From CBDBIG01 sp965205845 [NCBI: bacterium] (GTDB taxonomy: Bacteria > SAR324), in the NCBI GenBank assembly GCA_965205845.1, contig CBDBIG010000004.1:434001-498000 (forward strand): 64,000 nucleotides of DNA, given 5' to 3'. Each line of letters opens with the position of its first letter. Positions within the stretch are counted from its first letter, which is position 1. Shown piece by piece: positions 60,926 to 64,000 of the stretch. The notes below the pieces were generated by a model. It was not told the origin of the DNA. It was given only the letters and a program-made list of their open reading frames with translations, and did no database searches. The translations under genes were made by a program, and so were the position numbers.

Positions 60926-62098
60926 ATGGAAATTACCGCAGAATACGTCCGCCAGGCTTTGCAAAATAGTTCGTGGATTAGGCGCATGTTTGAGGTGGGA
61001 GCGAGTTTAAAAGCCCAGTATGGTGAAGACAACGTATTTGACCTCTCTCTTGGTAACCCCGTTTTAGAACCCCCACCCGCAGTGCAGCAAGCATTGCTCA
61101 ATTTGCTTTCAAAACCCAGCCGAGGGATGTACCGCTACCCTCCCAATGCTGGCCTGCCTGCCACCAGGGAGGCCGTAGCGCAATGGCTGGTAAAAAAAAC
61201 GGGCATTGCCCACCGCATGGAGCATGTGCTGCTAACCTGCGGTGCTGCGGGTGCCCTAAATGTTATTTTAAAAGCATTGCTCAATCCTATGGATGAGGTG
61301 CTCGCTTTTAGGCCATTTTTTCCCGAGTACGCATTGTATGCAGCCAACCATGGTGGCGTGCTTCGTGTCCTGCCTTGCGATACACGCTTTCAGCCCAATT
61401 TGGAAGCCCTCGAAAGGGCACTATCGCCCAAGGTACGTGCGCTTATTATCAATTCGCCCAATAACCCCAGTGGGGTGGTGTATTCTGGGCAACAGCTTGC
61501 CAAAATAGCCCAGTTGCTTGAAAAAGCGGGTCAAGTTCACGGTCGTCCCATTTTTTTGTTGAGCGATGAGCCTTACCGCCAGTTGGTGTTTGATGGCGTG
61601 ACGCTGCCTTGGCCCACCAAATTCTACCCCCATACGGCACTGATTGCATCGCATTCTAAAGACCTCGGGCTGGCAGGTGGGCGCATTGGTTGGATTGCCC
61701 TGCACCCAGAGGCAGCCCAAGCCAGTGCCTTAAGCGAAGCCATGGTGTGGGCCAACCGCGTGTTGGGCTTTGTGAACGCGCCCGTGTTGCTCCAGCGTAT
61801 TTTGCCTGAAGTGCTTGATGCCAAGGTGGATGTGGCCTATTACGAAAACTTACGCAACCTCGCCGTGGCCGCGCTGCGTGCCGCCCAGTACGAAGTGGTG
61901 ATGCCCCAGGGTGCTTTTTTTGTTTTTCCCAAAAGCCCCATTCAAGATGACGTTGCTTTTACCAAGCGTGCCCAAAACGAGCGCCTTTTGTTTGCCCCCG
62001 GGAGTGGATTTGGTTTGCCAGGGTATTTTCGCCTATCCCTTTCTGTGTCGCGTAACACCCTGCAAGGTGCGCTGCCCCTTTTTGCCAAGCTGCGTTAA
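60926..62098 (+). CDS. PLP-dependent class I/II aminotransferase
   Basis: 390 residues from ATG 60926. SSWIRRMFEVGASLKAQYGE, VFDLSLGNPVLEPPPAVQQA, RYPPNAGLPATREAVAQWL, LTCGAAGALNVILKALLNP, LIINSPNNPSGVVYSGQQLA, LSDEPYRQLVFDG and SHSKDLGLAGGRIGW (PLP lysine) are fold-type I motifs in order. The group includes alanine and diaminopimelate-type aminotransferases; the substrate is unknown. Longer starts exist (60842 and 60890) but the family begins near here. Confidence 0.85.
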   Translation: MEITAEYVRQALQNSSWIRRMFEVGASLKAQYGEDNVFDLSLGNPVLEPPPAVQQALLNLLSKPSRGMYRYPPNAGLPATREAVAQWLVKKTGIAHRMEHVLLTCGAAGALNVILKALLNPMDEVLAFRPFFPEYALYAANHGGVLRVLPCDTRFQPNLEALERALSPKVRALIINSPNNPSGVVYSGQQLAKIAQLLEKAGQVHGRPIFLLSDEPYRQLVFDGVTLPWPTKFYPHTALIASHSKDLGLAGGRIGWIALHPEAAQASALSEAMVWANRVLGFVNAPVLLQRILPEVLDAKVDVAYYENLRNLAVAALRAAQYEVVMPQGAFFVFPKSPIQDDVAFTKRAQNERLLFAPGSGFGLPGYFRLSLSVSRNTLQGALPLFAKLR

Positions 62099-62162
62099 AG
62101 CGTTTTAATGGGGTTGGCTGCCTGGCTTTAAAGGGGAATCTTTTAAAAAAACCGTGTAACGC

Positions 62163-62201
62163 AAAAAACCCCCAAGCACCTTTAAAGAGGCACCTGGGGG
62201 T
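62163..62201 (-). terminator. Rho-independent terminator of the porin gene
   Basis: On the - strand GGGGG pairs with CCCCC through a hairpin with CCTCTTTAAAGG in the middle, followed by TTTTTTG. It lies about 60 bp after the porin stop; the + strand side has an A run and also ends the aminotransferase transcript. Confidence 0.75.
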
Positions 62202-62258
62202 CGTAAAAAAAACCGCTTTCTAACAAGAATTACGCAACCAGCAATTGGCCGTGTTTCT

Positions 62259-63494
62259 TTAGAATCCCGTCAGGATATAGAAACGCAGTCCTGTGGTGGT
62301 GGTAGGCTTGCCCTCTGTGCCAGCCTTGGTCACGGTGGTTTCTACGCTGGCATTTTCAACACCCACCACAGCCTTGCTGCTTACGGTGTGCTTGTAGCCC
62401 AACACAGTGCTCGACGTCTCTGATTTGTTATCGCCTGTAGAATCTTCACCTGAGGTGACACTTCCACTTAAGAAGTAAGCCTTCCCCTGGCCAAAGGCAA
62501 ACTCGACGGCAAGGCCCAAACCAGAATACGTGTTTGCTTCTGGTTTTGTTGCTGCTGCGTCAAACGCCGCACCAGCAGTCGCCACTACCTCATCAGCAGA
62601 GGTCGACTCAAAGGCAACATAGAGGGGGCCACCCGCATAGGCTGCTTCAATCACCGTCGATGTGCCCTCTTCCTTGTACTTGGGATCAGCGGCAATGGGT
62701 GTAGCATTAACACGTACACCAGCAGTGGCTGTGATTGCAACCACGCCATTAGTCACCTCACCAGGGGTCGCACCCACAAGGGTTACCTCATCACCCACAT
62801 CATCCTCAGCTCCTGCAGCTTTGCCCGCACCCTCGTAGCTCAGGTTGCGAAAGCCCAGACGAATGCCACCAAACTTGGCTTGGGCGTAGAGGCCTGTAAC
62901 GACTGCGCTCTGGGCTCCTATAGTTCCTATAGTGGTGAGTTGATTTCCGCCAGTGGTGCTGATGACATAGCCCACCTTCACAGGCCCCGGGGTTACCCTA
63001 AGGTCAATCGCTGTGGCGTCATAGAGGGCCACCCCACTTACCCCAACACCGCGCACATAGGCACGGCCAGGCTGCCTGTCGGCCAAACTGACACCGCCTA
63101 TACTGGGCAGGCGCCCAACGCTCACGTTAAAAAGTGGGGAAGGGGTCCAGCGCACGCGCAGGCGGGAGGTTTGCAGTTGCCCCTTTATGCTGTTCGAACC
63201 ACCATTGGCGGTAGCCTCATCTTGACCACGCAGGCGAAGGCGCACGTAGTAGTCAACGGAACCATCTTTGCCCGTAAGAATGATGTTCGACTGAATAGCA
63301 GAACCAAAACCGCTCTCAGACTCTCCTGCCACCTCGCGGGACAGGGTACCAAAAGAAGCATCTGCACCACCAACGATTTCCATGGTGGATCCCTCTTTTC
63401 CCTTACCCATGGCCTGGGCAAAGGCGTTGCTTGCAGCGAATGCAAACCCTGCAAGCAGAGCCAGAATCACAGCCGCTTTTAACTGAAATTTCAT
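62259..63494 (-). CDS. Outer-membrane porin-like beta-barrel protein
   Basis: 411 residues. Signal peptide (AAVILALLAGFAFAASNAFA, cut before Q). The rest has alternating strands rich in Gly/Thr/Ala, such as VDYYVRLRLRGQDEATANGG and LRVRWTPSPLFNVSVGRLPS, and ends LRFYILTGF, a terminal Phe recognised by the BAM machinery. Likely a general porin in the outer membrane. AAAGGA lies 8 bp before the ATG. Sequence family beyond Gram-negative porin is not clear. Confidence 0.8.
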   Translation of the reverse strand: MKFQLKAAVILALLAGFAFAASNAFAQAMGKGKEGSTMEIVGGADASFGTLSREVAGESESGFGSAIQSNIILTGKDGSVDYYVRLRLRGQDEATANGGSNSIKGQLQTSRLRVRWTPSPLFNVSVGRLPSIGGVSLADRQPGRAYVRGVGVSGVALYDATAIDLRVTPGPVKVGYVISTTGGNQLTTIGTIGAQSAVVTGLYAQAKFGGIRLGFRNLSYEGAGKAAGAEDDVGDEVTLVGATPGEVTNGVVAITATAGVRVNATPIAADPKYKEEGTSTVIEAAYAGGPLYVAFESTSADEVVATAGAAFDAAATKPEANTYSGLGLAVEFAFGQGKAYFLSGSVTSGEDSTGDNKSETSSTVLGYKHTVSSKAVVGVENASVETTVTKAGTEGKPTTTTGLRFYILTGF

Positions 63495-64000
63495 ACTTTT
63501 TTCCTTTTTATAGGTTTTTATTTCCTGCCAAGCCCTGCGCTTTTGTCGCCCGTTCGTGGCTTGGTTTTTGTCTACCCACTTTTATGCGCGTCGATTGTTC
63601 TCTCTCAACACTTGCATCAAAGGGCCAAACCAAGCCTGGGTGCTGCGGACATTCGCAACGGTTATCCATGTGCAACAAGCTCCTTCAAAAAACCACGGGT
63701 TACCCCACAGCCAAATTACAAAAGAGCCTTAAAGCATCAAAACGTTGCATCGCTTCCCATGCTTCTTTTGCGCCCTACGCTCAAACGGTTTAAAAAAAAA
63801 CCTAACAAGATGCAAGCGGAGAACGCGCAACAAAGCAGTACCAACAGGTGGTGTCGTTGTTAAACAGGAAAAAGATTTGCTGCAATTGGCCTTCTCACAA
63901 AGCAAAGGTCACCAAACCAAAGGCACCAAAAACTGCTCTCACCACCCAACTCAGCGTCAAGGCGTAACAACAAACCTTCGTGTTACCTCTGGTCAACAAC
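63495..64000. other. Region upstream of the porin, no gene seen
   Basis: 506 bp to the window end with several frames but no conserved motif. Likely includes the porin promoter near 63500-63570. Confidence 0.4.

Overview
The window reads as a Gram-negative bacterial chromosome, probably a deep-branching member of the Pseudomonadota. The evidence is an LptF/G-type permease, a beta-barrel porin with a terminal Phe, DksA, HU, DedA, ClpB and a FlhG/MinD-like ATPase paired with a J-domain/RodZ-type HTH protein. I cannot name the genus. Housekeeping genes (murD end, recD2, anmK, recO, dcd, dksA, hup, birA, coaE, clpB, rpe, tkt, nadA, nadC) are intact and interleaved with decayed mobile DNA.

Layout. 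1-773: murD end and a PilZ protein. 960-4170: a collapsed Mu-like element on the + strand (repressor tail, transposase start, replisome-organizer gene with a frameshift, dam and mom remnants). 4294-7265: J-domain/HTH, MinD-like and LptF/G genes on the - strand. 7467-15464: pseudo-receiver/acidic-repeat protein, ParA, a 7-copy 85-bp array, recD2, anmK. 15567-26420: a larger Mu-like prophage, inverted relative to the first (right end low, left end high), with repressor, ner, transposase A, head, tail and dam genes, but internally shortened by several deletions that fuse unrelated genes. 26897-33309: recO, dksA-dcd, hup, acylphosphatase, DedA, a secreted protein and an SDR. 33843-35331: tRNA-Ser(CGA) and a nucleotide-sugar dehydrogenase. 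35308-43564: a podoviral (Bordetella BPP-1/T7-like) head module with terminase, portal, scaffold and capsid but no tail, lysis, integrase or replication genes. 43615-50600: a 177-bp triplication, MATE pump, ApaH-like phosphatase, DUF1761 protein, birA, coaE and a third, nearly gone copy of the Mu-like element. 50633-63494: clpB, tkt-rpe, a 30-copy octanucleotide array, an RHH regulator, nadA, nadC, a Spy-like protein, an aminotransferase and a porin.

Two themes stand out. First, at least three copies of one Mu-like element share the same ends and gene order but are decayed to about 11 kb, 3.2 kb and 0.75 kb; in the largest, deletion junctions produce open fusion frames (MuA::gpF, gpT::gp36, gpG::gp46). 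Second, the window holds about 17 tandem arrays with units of 8-177 bp, many lying exactly over the start or end of a gene. In recD2 and the acylphosphatase gene the array multiplies the translation-initiation region, leaving upstream copies that start and stop at once. All assignments come from reading motifs by eye; no database search was possible.
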